Assembly (NCBI GenBank): GCA_019009955.1
Contig: CM032233.1
Span: 114,816,501-114,880,500, forward strand
DNA: 64,000 bases
Origin: Riptortus pedestris
Lineage: Eukaryota; Arthropoda; Insecta; Hemiptera; Alydidae
Direction of reading: 5' to 3'
Shown: positions 36,201 through 49,200 of the stretch, one piece after another
Position numbering within the stretch: the first letter of the stretch is position 1
How the letters are laid out: every line of letters starts with the position of its first letter
Notes under the pieces: model-generated
What the model was told of the DNA's origin: nothing
What the model saw: only the letters and a program-made list of their open reading frames with translations
Databases searched by the model: none
Made by a program: the position numbers and the translations under genes

Positions 36201-39200
36201 GAGTCTGTATCCATCCTCTCTGTTGAAGTTGTTTGGGCATTTCGCTATTTCTATAGCTTCTCGAACCAGTCTTTCTTGGTATCGGTCCACCTTTGCCAGT
36301 ACCTTGACTTCATCGAATTTAATGTTGTGGTTGGTTTCCCAGAAATGTTCCGCTATTGCTGATTCTTCTGTCCGAAACTTTTTTAAACTCTTGATATGCT
36401 CGGTGACCCTGGTGTTTTATCAATTTGCCGGTCTGGCCAATGTATTCTGAGCCGCAAGAACATGGTATGCTGTATATTCCCGGGATTTTTGTGTGGAGTT
36501 TATCTTTGCAGCTGGGTAACATCTGTGCTATTTTCCTGTCAGTGCCAAATGCTGTTTCTATGCCTTGCTTCTTGAGTATCCTAGAGATCTTCTCTGTTGT
36601 ACCTTTAACAAAAGGTATTACGGCTGTTTTCTGGAGTTCCTCTTCATTTGATCTTGTCTTCTTTTCTTTTTTCTTTTTGAATTGATTTCTGATTTCCTCT
36701 TTTCCGTAGCCATTCTTTAGCAGAGCAGTCATCAAGTGTCGTTTTTCCTCTGGGAGGTATAATATGGAGCGAAGGGGAAAGGAGAAAACGCAAGATGCAA
36801 GACACACAAAAACATAAATTTCACAAGTTGCAGACAACACAACAGCCAAAACCGGCTAACCCCCCGGAGAATTTGGAAAACATCATCATTAACCTTACAG
36901 AAGAACCCCTAAAGAAGGAATGGATCAAAGTACTTTTCAAAGGTTTCAACTTTGCAGTCGCTCCTGGAAAAATCCCCTATGATAAAATAATTGTGGGCAT
37001 CGAATGTGCCATACGCCATCTGGAAGAAGAGAAAGCCGAAGAGATTCGCGGAGAGGTGTCACGCATACTACGCCAAGCCAAACCACCTAAACGCAATCTT
37101 ACAAAAGAGGAACTCCATGCATTGAAGGAAATAAAACAACAAGACGACGTACTAGTTCTGCCAGCCGACAAAGGAAATGCAACCGTGGTTATGAAGAGAG
37201 AAGAGTACATTGAAAAGATGCAGATATTACTTGAAGATGGAACATACAAAAAACTTCAACATGACCCAACAAATAGAATTAAGAATGAAATAAACAAGGC
37301 AGTGAAAGCCACTTCTACGATCAAGAAAGAAGAATACAACCGTTTAATCAAGTCCGACCCAGTTCCACCCAGACTTTACGGATTACCCAAGATACACAAG
37401 GAGGATATTCCTATGAGGCCAATAGTCAATTCGATTGGGTCTGCATGCTACGGGATCTCAAAGTACATTTCGAAGAAAATACAACCAAGTATTGGCCTGA
37501 CCCCGCACCACATCAAGGATTAACCAGATTTCGTGAGGAAAATCAAAGATATTAAGATCGATGAAAACGATCGTCTCGTCAGTTTTGACGTTGTCACTTT
37601 TTACGAGAATTCCAATTCAAGAAACGTTAAATATCATGAAGGAATACTTAACAGAAGAAGAAGCCCAGCTAGCCCAAATCTGCCTGCAATCAGCATATTT
37701 CTTGTTCAACGGCAATTTCTACCAACAAATGGATGGAGCCAGCATGGGGTCGCCAATAAGTCCAAATGCAGCCGATGCTTACATGGAGAAATTTGAAAAG
37801 AAGGCACTTGAAACGGCAAGACTAAAACCGAAAACATGGTTTAGATATGTGGGTGACACGTTCGTCATATGGCCACATGGAGAGAAGACTTTAGAAGAAT
37901 TTCTGCGGCATCTTAATTCAATACACCCCGACATTGAGTTCACGATGGAGATCGAACGTGAGAGGAAGATACCATTTCTGGATGTTCTGGGGGAAAGGAA
38001 ACCAAACGGACAGCTGGGGCATGCGGTTTATAGAAAACCAACACATACCAACTGATAATTACACGCTGGATCTCATCACCATCCAGCACAGAAGAATGGG
38101 ATAATTCGTACATTGGTCACTAGAGCTGAGAGAATTTCAGAGCCACAGAACCTCCTAAAGGAAATCGACACTTGATGACTGCTCTGCTAAAGAATGGCTA
38201 CGGAAAAGAGGAAATCAGAAATCATTTCAAAAGGAAAAAAGAAAAGAAGACAAGATCAAATGAAGAGGAACTCCAGAAAACAGCCGTAATACCTTTTGTT
38301 AAAGTTACAACAGAGAAGATCTCTAGGATACTCAAGAAGCAAGGCCTAGAAACAGCATTTGGCACTGACAGGAAAATAGCACAGATGTTACCCAGCTACA
38401 AAGATAAACTCCACACAAAAATCCCGGGAATATACAGCATACCATGTTCTTGCGGCTCAGATTACATTGGCCAGACCGGCAGATTGATAAACACCAGGGC
38501 CGCCGAGCATATCAAGAGTTTAAAAAAGTTTCGGACAGAAGAATCAGCAATAGCGGAACATTTCTGGGAAACCAACCACAACATTAAATTTGATGAAGTC
38601 AAGGTACTGGCAAAGGTGGACCGATACCACCAAGACTGGTTCGAGAAGCTATAGAAATAGCGAAATGCCCAAACAACTTCAACAGAGAGGATGGATACAG
38701 ACTCAGCAAACTCTGGAAGCCGGTCATTCCACAGAGACCTTGAATAAGAAACGAAAACGACGGTATAGGCGATGAACGACCACCGGAAGAAGTATCCGTA
38801 GACACCTGGAAGGGAAGACTCCGCCCAAGGAAACCGGATAAGACTCAAATATATACCAGAGATGAACATACAACTCTTCAGTCTCAGAGATAGCCCTGAG
38901 GAAGCTAGAAGCATATCTAGCGAAACGTTGGCAACCAAAATGAAGACCCAAAGACCTTAATAGTATTAATAATACAATTTATTAAAATAAGAAAATTAAA
39001 CAGGTACAACATTATATTTAAATCTTAAAATTTGGAATTATTACAAACAATGAAAGTGAAATAGCGACACTGAAATCAATGAGACACTTGAGCTTGAATT
39101 TGGGAAACTAATCCATCGATGTTTTAATTAATTCCACTGATACAAAGATGAAAAGAATTTTCCAAATTATCGTCAGTCAGCCTTGTATGATGTTTTGATT

Positions 39201-42200
39201 TATTAACTTTCATCATTGAAAAGAACTGGTCGCATTTATAAGTACTGCCAAGCGCACAAATCTGTTCTCATCTTCCTCATTTGGAGTAAGTAGTTAACAT
39301 TTTTGTTTAATTGGGTTTTTCAAAATGTCTATTAGGCCGGATCTGGTCCACGGGCCGGTGGTTGCCCACATATGATTTAAATCATGCATGATCTTTTCAT
39401 TATGGGTTCTTTTCTACTTCCTTTTTTTTTGGCACCATTTTTGCATAACTTCTAATTTTCTGTCCCCTCCAGCAGTTTCTGGATGGAGCTGAACCTAACA
39501 TCAGCTATAAATAAAGATGTGGTGATAAAAGGATGGGACCCTGCAGGTGGGAAAAAGGATTTTAGGTGGATGATGAATAGACGGAAACCTCCAAACTGAC
39601 AAAAAGGATTTTAGATGGAAGAAAAGGAGGAGCAAGCCCAAGCAGAGATGACCTGAAGGGACTTTCAATAAGTGCCAAGCCTAGTGCAAATCACAGTGAA
39701 AGTTTAAAGTCAGTGATGTGATGAAGGTCTTGGTTTTGAAATTTAGACCTTTCTTAAATAGTTTAACCTAAATTAAAATTAGTTGACTCTAAATAAAATT
39801 AGGTTAATTTTAATTAGTTGAAGTGAATAAGACATTGATTTGAATTGTATTTATTTTAAAACATTGTATTGCTTTGGTTGTTGCCTTGAGATGGTGTATG
39901 TTCACAACATGTGATGTTACCCAAATTGCAATTACCACTTGTGCAATTATCATTCATAACATACTCAATTGTTAGTAATAAATATTAAGTTGTTCCTGTT
40001 CATATTAAAATTATATAAATATCATTGTATTTTCCAGAAAGGATTTTGATTTTTTTTAAAAATAAATCATAATTTGCTCACAATAAAGTCAATACAATAG
40101 CAGTGTTTTATTAATTTATTTACAATAAATCCAACTTGCAAAAATATGATGAGGTTTTATGAGTACATCAGGTTTCTGTAAATTTATTCTATGAAGATTG
40201 GCAAGCCTATGAGTAGCTGGTCAGTTTATAAATGTACTTTCAATATCCTTTTGTCTTCAACTAATCATTACTTAAAGTGGCCTCAGCTGAAGACAAAAGC
40301 GGCTAGTTAATTTCCCTTTCATACTTTTCCTGGTTGGCTACCTCTAGTTGGGCTAAATTAAATCTCTTGTTGTTTTTTTTTTTTTTTTTTATCAACTATA
40401 GATTCTCTGCTCTTCTGTAAAGCCACTGCTACCTATCCTGTTTAGTACTGACTGAATTCAGAGATTTTCTCCATACTTGTAATCGGCATCAATACCCTTA
40501 CTCAGTGTCAACTGGGAATAGAGACCTAAATTAATCTCAAGGTGTCTTACCTTCTCAGGTGCAGACTGAATATAAAAAACTTCAAATTTACAACTTTTTT
40601 AACACAAATTAAAAAATAAATGGATGAAATTAAGAATGAAACTGTCAATTACTAAACTTTCTCATTGCTGATTCTGTTAATCCAACTAAGCCACCAAATT
40701 GATAATAAAAATAAATGCAAGGGATGCATACGGTAAACAGATTTTCAATCTACTGTTATAAAATTCTTTTCTCTATTTCTCTAAAAATAAGTATCTCTTC
40801 TAAACAAACATAACATGCTTTGAAATTTAAGTTGGACACGAGATGCTTAGTGATTTAATTGCTTTAAATAAAAATAGGAGTACGAGTGGACATTAACTGA
40901 AACTAAAAAAAAAAAATAATACAAGTAACATGATAATTATTTGTTTAAGTGAAAAATATGAAGAGCAATTGCATTTTATTATTTTCTTTATAAGTTTAGT
41001 TTCATTTTTCAGTCCAACACAGAGTAACAGAGATTTACATGTTTATGTATTTTACTCCTTCTTTAAACCCCTAATCCTTGTACGTCACATAGAAAACGTC
41101 TTATAAGACAATTTGTCGTAAGGTTAAAATAAGGTGTTTCATTATATATGGTTTATTTTAAACATGAGAAGAGTAGAAGTGGAGATATATTTTTGGTAGT
41201 AGAGAAGAAACAAAGTAAAGGAAATATGAATATTAGAATTGGAAACATTATACTTGAAAAAGTGAAGGAGTTTTGTTACCTAGGAAGTATCATCACTGAG
41301 GACAATGATAGTTCAGCTGAAATGAAGAATAGCACTTGCTAAGCAAGTCTTCCAAAGCAAAGGGAGTATTTTAATTAAGAAGCATTAAAGCATGGATGCC
41401 AAAAAAAATGTTGTCGTTCTCATGTTGCTACATCTTCCATTTGGAGTGTACTGCTTTATGGGAGTGGAAGTTGGACTCTTCACAAAAGGGTATATAATAG
41501 ATTGGAAGCAATGGAAATGTTAATTTGATGAAGAATCATCAGAACAACTTGGACTAAAAAAAAAAAAAATCATTGTGGAAGTTCTAAATGAGGTAAGTCG
41601 AAGTAAAAATCTTATCAAGGCTATAAAAAAAAAAAGGAGGGTGAAACTGCTTGGGTGTATCATGAGCCGCAACGATTTCATAACAAATATATTTGAAGGT
41701 AAGGTCATTGTACATTGGGGAAGAAGGAGGCCTAGAAAATCCTGTTTTCAAGACATCAAACATCTCATGGATTTCAGTGGGTATACTAATATGAAAAGAG
41801 CAGCTTCTGAAAGAATACAATGGTTGCAACTACAAGGCGTAGCCTTTCGATCATAATGATAATAGAGATGTGATGCTCAGAGATATGTGATCATTTGGGA
41901 TGCCAATCTTTAACTAGAATAAAGCAAATTGAAAAAAAAAAGATACTAATAAACATAAATTATATTATTCTCCAAAAGATTCCTCATGGGGCTCAATAAT
42001 GTTCATAAGATTTTGATATAGAGCTCAACACAGCTGTAGAGAGACGTCCCAAATAAAAAAAGAAAAGAAAATTAATTTACTTTTGTGAAAGTCCCTATCA
42101 AACACCACCAAATACTTGAAGCTAAATTCTTCTACTGTAAATTCTTTGTGACCAAGGGCCCACTGGTAACTATTTTTGTTAGGAAGTTTTCAAAGCTACA

Positions 42201-43189
42201 GCATGCCCTAACAAGTTTGCTTCTCTAAGTTGTCTTGCCACAGTTTCTTCACAGTTCAATCTCAGAACATGGTTTCTTTCTGAATATTTTATTGGTATTC
42301 CCTCAAATTTCAGGAGACACAATTTATCATTTTCTCTTATTTTTAAACATAATGAATTGGTCTTCAATGTTACTTGTTTTGTCATATTCATGTAAATTTG
42401 AATGGACTTCATTTTCATCGTCTCTAATAGGATTGATAGACAATTGAAGAAATTGTATAGATATAGAGAATGAAGTGTATAAATTTGTAATCGGGATGTT
42501 TTACAAAATTTAAAATAAGAGATATAAACAATTAACACTTTCACTGCCACCAGATTTTCAAAAAATTTAACCGTGTGCCACTTTGTTTTTTTTACATAAA
42601 CGGTGAGCTAAGAGCTTTTAAAAAAAGGGAAAAATAGTTCCTGAACAGATTTGTTAAAACCAATGGTTCTCTTTTAATCTCCGGTGTTTAACTGAGTGCC
42701 ACTGTAAAATTTCAAGCCCTTTCTTTGTGTGCTGGGGTGGGGAGAAACAATGGTCTGGAGTTTACCTGGTCCATAGCATCTACGGAGCCAGCACACAGAG
42801 TGAAACTCACACTTCCGTATACACTACGGAGGTGGCAGCGAAAGTGTTAATAAGTAGTAAACATATTGCTTAGTGAGAATTAATACTATTGATGTATTAA
42901 TAATTTTTTTTTTTTTAGTATTTAAGAATAGCTTTAAAAATTCTTGTAATTTCTATATTTTTCAAAATGTATGAGCTCTTTTCAATTCAATTTATAAATG
43001 TGGTAATTATTTTGGGAATAGTACCAATATTTCACAGCAGTGTTGTTGGCAGTGAACAATATTGTGTACTTGGAGAGGGAAAAAGACGTCCAATTCTTCA
43101 GAAGTTTTTTATTTCAGTGCTTTCGAAGACCATTGTCTCCATCTTCAGAGCTACTTGCATGCGTTCATAGAGAAAGTCAGCAAATTACT

Positions 43190-43226
<37 letters not shown>

Positions 43227-46200
43227 GGGGCAGAGGGGTTGTGCCGGTGACCATGCAGGTTGAGGCATATATACAGCTGCCACTACCATCAGTAAGCTGA
43301 AGATAAAAATAGGTACAGGTCCAATCCCTGTCAAGGGAAAACATTAGTTCACGATTTTGCTACCAGAGCACTCTAGTGCCATAGTGCTTGTGATCACCGG
43401 GAGTCTAACAAGTATATATGTCTAACAGCCCCTTGGGATGACTAACGATTATGACTCTCTTAGATCCCGCCCACAAGCAGGCTGACACAGGGTGAACTGA
43501 CCACCCCCCTCGGGTATATTGGGGCCCATCAATCTACTGGAGACATCTCATTCCAGCTTCTCCTTGGTTAACAGGAGTTGTAAGTCGAGTTGATCATGAA
43601 TCCGAGTTAAGACTGTTACATGTATATAAAACAATATTTTGTGATTTGATTTTATAAAGTTCATATTATGCATCATAGACATTCTATAATAATTAGTTTG
43701 TAGACATAGCATATTATTAGTTTGTACAAGTTGGTAATAGTTTAATTCTTTGGGATAACAAATCCTTGATTGACTTACATAAAATATAACCAACATTTGT
43801 ATACACTTGAGTAGGATGAGTTAGTAAAATACAATGAATTTAAAAAAAAAAAATAATGATCTTATAAATGGAGCCTAAATGGTTGGCTGGAGTCTATTGA
43901 GGAAAATAAAGGAGTTCAAAAGTATGGTGAAAAAATAATGATTTTTTTTTTTTTATATACAGAATGAATTGAGCTGGTGACACTCTGAACTCTGTATTAT
44001 GAATTCATTTATTTATTTTTTAAAAATTTCAGATCTATCTAAATTGTCATTTAAAATATTTCATAACTAATTATAAAACATTTAGAATATTTTTTAAGAA
44101 AGAGCTAAAGGTGGATTTAAAATTGTCATTGGGGAGAATATATGAAATTTACAAAAAGGCAGTTTTTTTTTTTAACCTTTGGCATCTTTGGTTATGAATT
44201 TTCTCCTTAAGTTGAAAGTACATTAGATCAGAATTGAAAATGGATGATGAAAAAGTGATACCCTATACTTTGCATTGAAGGTATATGGTATCACGATTTC
44301 ATCTCCCTCTCATTAGGGATGTCAACTTTTCGAATCCGTAACCCACTTTCCCTTGCTCTTAACATCACAAAAGTAACATTTAGAAATCTTTTATCAAGCT
44401 CTTCTTTTTTATATTCTGTATATGTTAGAGCTACTGAGTTAAGACTATTTTTTTGTCCTGTTTCAGTTAATAAGTTTAGTTTATTGTCTTGTTAATTTTT
44501 TATAAAGTAGTCTAAGGTTGCTAAATAATATAAATACCGATCTGTTTTTTGTATTTTTTTAAAAATTCTTTTTGCTTTCAAGACAACCCACATTCATGTT
44601 TAAGTGTATTTTGTTCTAAATCCTTAGCCAGTTTTCTACTTGAACCTTCAAAATTTTATTTTTCACTCCTAGTGCTGTTTTTATTACCAATTTTTTGGTC
44701 ACTTAGAACTTCATAATTGTTGAGACTTACATTTAAAATATTTGAAATCATATTTGGTGAAAAACAGGATATAAACTGAAGAGCAAACTAAATATCATAG
44801 TCCATAATATTAAGTACTTAAAAATCTGTTGTCAATTTAAACAAATGATTTAAGATAAAAGATATAAATGTGAAAACAGTTTCATTGTCGATAATTTTTT
44901 AAATAGTTCGTTACCTATTACTTGAACAAATTAAATATATCAAGCTTATTTTGGATATTAATTTATATTTTATTCTGTTTTATGTTAGAGTATTGATCCT
45001 GACTTCAGATCATACGTGCTGAATCTTAAGAAAGTAATGCATATTGGCCTTGTAGGTGGATCAGATATGTGTAAGATTGCTGAACAAATGGGTGGACCTC
45101 AATGTATGTAAACATTTTAATAATAATATTACTTTTAACTATTTATTGTATAGATTTATTATTGATGTTTTGTTTTACTGTTTTTTCCTTGTGAGAAAAT
45201 TTACATCTGAGGAAATCAGATGAATTGATTGTAATTAATTTGAGGTGAATATTTATTAGGTTTATATTCAAGTTCAGATCGTACCTGTGAACTGTGGATT
45301 TTGAGTGTTCAATGAGGTGTGTCATTACGAGCTCTATCTTCAAACCTCAGCTTAAATGGTTTATTGACCTTAAGACATAGTGACATTTGCTCAGTGCGTA
45401 GATACTATAATTGTGCACACATTGTGTTATGCTGTGCTTTATTCATCGAATAGGAACAACAAAATCTGAGAAAAGTTTTATTTCTATATACCAGGAGTGT
45501 AAATATGAAACCGGAATTTTTTTAATAGAAAATATACATTTAATGTATAAAATTAATGCATAGTTTTTATTAAAAGTACTGTCCTTCACTATCTATGCAT
45601 ATTTCTCATCTTCCGGCAATATGTGGAATCCCCGCCAAAATAATTCTTGTTATTTTGAGTCAAACCAATCACTAAGCCATTTTCTTACAACTTTTAAGAA
45701 ATGAAGCACTGATCAGCTATTGTGTGTCCCATCAATGTAAATAAGTTGTAATGGGATGAAACTAAATCTGATGAGTAAACCTCATGCAGAAGAATTCCCC
45801 AACCGAATGCCTTGATCGTTTCCATGGTCCTCTTTGCCAAACGTGATGGAGCATTGTCATGGATCAAGATCACTTTGTGTGTCCTTTCTCCATATTCTGG
45901 TTGTTTTCGGTGAAAATTTTGATTCTAATTGATCATCTGTTGTCGGTAACGTTCTGTATTAACAGTTTCTCCAGATTTTAGTCGTTCATAGTAGACCACA
46001 CCCTTCTAATCCCACCAAACACAAACCATTGTCTACTGTCCAAAGCTATTTGGCCTTGTAGCCAATGTTGATTGTCCACCTGGAGTTACCCGTGATTTCT
46101 TACGCTTAGGAAGTAAATTGACTTTTTATTGTCAGTCGCAATGCAATGAAGAAATGATTTTCTCTTGTACCTGGCGAGCAGTATTTGGCAAGAGGTGTTT

Positions 46201-49200
46201 CGAGCTTCTTGCTACCTGTCATTCAGTCTATGAGGTACCCATTTTACGTCCTTCTGGATCTTTTCCATGGCTTTCAAATGAATGGAGACAGTTTCCCGTA
46301 TCACATTTAATTGATCTGCAAGTTTTTATTGCGTTTGAGTCATCCTCATCCAATTTATATTTATATATATTTATTTATACTTTTTAAACCACTTGAAATA
46401 TTGTGATTTTCCTAGGGCAACCTAAGCTTCCACAAACATCCAATGTGATTCTGCAGCAGTTTTTTTCAGATGGAAACAAAAAGTCACACTACTGCTACAG
46501 CAAGTAAGCATGGTAGTCATGGTCATAATACTAGTCACTGACAGCTCCAAAATATTCTTCAGGAAAGGTGTGGTGGGAATATAAAAATAAAGTATCAATT
46601 ACATTTGTGACTAGAATTGATTTTGCAAGATCACTCACTTTATCACTCAAGTTATTTGCTTAATTATTTTGAAGGAAAAGATCATCATATATTTGAAGGA
46701 TAGCTCATGAAATTGGTCATCACCCATAACAGATTTTATTTGTTCCCCTATAAATAAAAAGCCCTTCTTTCAATTTGATATAAAAAAAAACATTGAGAAA
46801 TTTTATTTCAAATGAAGTAATATTTTAATCAATTAGTGGTAGAATTTATACTTGAAGGATTGAAGAAATGACAAAATTCTGCCTTAAAATATTTGTTGGG
46901 ATAGTCAACTTATGTCTCCTTAATGAGAATAGAACAGGTGTTATGTTGTACTTGGGCATCCAATCTGTCTACAGCTCATCTTCTGGACTGATGATCTCAA
47001 TAAGGAGACAATATTCGACTATCCTTATAAATATTTTATGGTGGAATTTTGCCGTTTTTTTCATCCGTTGCTTTTACAGATTGGTTCATCAATTTTAGTA
47101 TAATATATAATGGAGGTAAATATTTCTCTAAAATTATTTTTAGATAGATTTAACATATTTTTTATTGTCAGAGACAGGTATTCATGTAGAGGCAATTGCT
47201 TCCTAATGTAATAAGATTTTGTATCCTTGCTATTTATTTGCATAAGAAACGCCATAATTTAGCATACATTTTAATCCAACCAATAGAGCAATGGAATTCA
47301 AATATATACAGGCATTTCAGCTAAATTTTTTCCTGCAGAAGGAGGGGGGAGGGCACAATATACCAGATACAGTAGGACCTCGATTATCGGAACTAATTGG
47401 GGACACAAGTGGTTCCGATAATCGAAAGTTCATATAATCGAACAACACACAAAAACAGGCTAATGTACTACATATATTCGTTTAAAAAATATACATATAT
47501 TTGTTTATCCAAAAGAAAATACATAGTTAATCTAAGAAAGAACACTAAATATAAATAAAATATGTATTTGTAGAACATTGCATATGTATATGTAATCATT
47601 ATTACAGACGTCTTCACATAAATCCTATGATCAATTTAAGCATACATATATGTACATATGTAAATATGTATTTGGTACAGAAGTAGACTATGTTATTACA
47701 ATTAACGAAAATAATTGTCTATTTTGGTTTGAATCAATGAAGATGATCTCTTCTTTGCAGCTAGGTCAGTAAGGCGCTTTACCAATAACAGGTCAGTTGG
47801 ATTGCACTCATTTTGTTGTTCAAACCATGCCATAAGTGTCTGGGCAGCAGCGAGTGCCTCTGTATTGGATGGGACTCTGAGATCGTCCTCTGTTTCCTCT
47901 TCATTTTCCTCGATATTATCAGTTAGTTCCTTTTGAACTGATTCTAGGATCCCATCGTCATTTAAAATTATGTAGCCAAAGTCATGTTTATCACTAACGA
48001 GCCATTCCCTTGTGTTTGCTTCGTCGCACTCATTGAAGCCTGGCACCAGCTTCACAAGCTCCATAATTTCCAAATCTGATTCATGCTCATTCGGTGCATC
48101 TACGTCGTCTGAAGATGAATCTCCTTGGTTCCACCACAGTTTGTTCCAGGCGTTTTGAAGGTTTCGGCTTGTTAAATTATTCCATGCTTCCGCCAGACCA
48201 TAAACACAATCCTTCATACTTAATTTTTTATAAAAAGAAATTGGGGTTTCTTGGTCCTCCTCTGCTAATAAAAGGGACCTCAAAATGCCTTTCCTGTAGA
48301 TTTCCTTAAGTTTTTCTATCACCCCTTGATCCATCGGTTGGATTAATGATGTAACATTTGGTGGAAAATATAAAACTGAGAAATTCTCATCAATTTTATT
48401 GAGGGTTTCCGCTGGAGGATGAGAAGGAGCATTGTCAAGCAAGAGGAGAACTTTCCCATATTTCCCAACACTTTTTTGATGTTCCTTGACATTAGGAATA
48501 AAATTTTTTTCATACCACATGGAAAAAAGATGGGAATCCATCCAGGCACTTTTTTGACTCATATAGTCCACAGGCAGATGTTTTATATTTTTGAAACAAC
48601 GTGGTTTTTTAGCCTTACCTATAACTAGTAGCGGCAACTGATGACTCCCTGAGGCATTTGCACACGTCAATACAGTGACCCTTTCCTTGCTACTTTTGAA
48701 GCCGGGAGCTGCCGCTTCCCTTCGAGACGCCAAAGATTTTGTGGGTAGGGCTTTCCAATTGACCCCTGATTCATCAGCATTGTAAACAAACTCCCTCGAA
48801 TATCCTTCATTGCTAACTAGGCGCAAAAATAACTCTTTAAATTTGTCAGCAGCTGGAATATTGGCAGAAAGGATTTCGCCCTGAAAGTTAAGCTGCCTTA
48901 TTCCATGTCATGATTTAAATTTCTGTAACCAGCCCGTACTAGCTTTAAAATCTGAAGGCCCGTCAAGTTTTTTATTAAAGTCTAACGCCTTTTCACAAAG
49001 TAAAGTCCCTGATATTGGCTCTCCCAAACTTCTCTTTTGGAGGAACCACACGAACATGGCTTCTTCAAGAGTTTTATCTTTTGCCGTTTTCATAGCTTTA
49101 CGATCTGAAGGCCCATCCATAGAGTCCATTTGAGAAGCGTATTGCAAAATTTTATTTTTATTATTTTTTATTGCAGAAATTGTTGCCTTACCTACATTGA

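Larger units (their letters stand above)
35898..38968 (+). mobile_element. Penelope-like retroelement with inverted arms
   Basis: About 3.07 kb, flanked by a 14-bp direct repeat ATAATACAATTTAT (35884-35897 and 38969-38982), taken as the target duplication. The right end carries the 3' part of the element (from about 38165 on). The left end (35924-36750) is a nearly identical copy of that same 3' part in reverse orientation, so the element has inverted arms of about 0.8 kb. Inverted or direct terminal duplications (pLTRs) are known in Penelope elements. The reverse transcriptase lies between the arms. It was inserted into an older hAT remnant. Confidence 0.88.
35751..39374 (-). mobile_element. 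hAT element remnant, split by a Penelope-like insertion
   Basis: The left end is CAGGTATGGGCAACC and the right end, on the other strand, CATATGTGGGCAACC. Both are followed by a GGGCC-type subterminal stretch. The 8-bp target duplication ATTTAAAT lies at 35743-35750 and 39375-39382, the length typical of hAT elements. Without the Penelope insertion about 0.54 kb of hAT sequence remains, so most of the transposase was already deleted. The surviving piece is at 39058-39260. Confidence 0.8.

Noticed and set aside
35967..36450. Plus-strand frames of 116-131 codons over the left arm
   Set aside because: They are antisense shadows of the inverted nuclease copy on the minus strand.
36795..38055. Penelope RT frames could be a host telomerase-like or cellular RT gene
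   Set aside because: Internal stop, shifts, target duplications, inverted arms and the GIY-YIG domain identify a dead retroelement.
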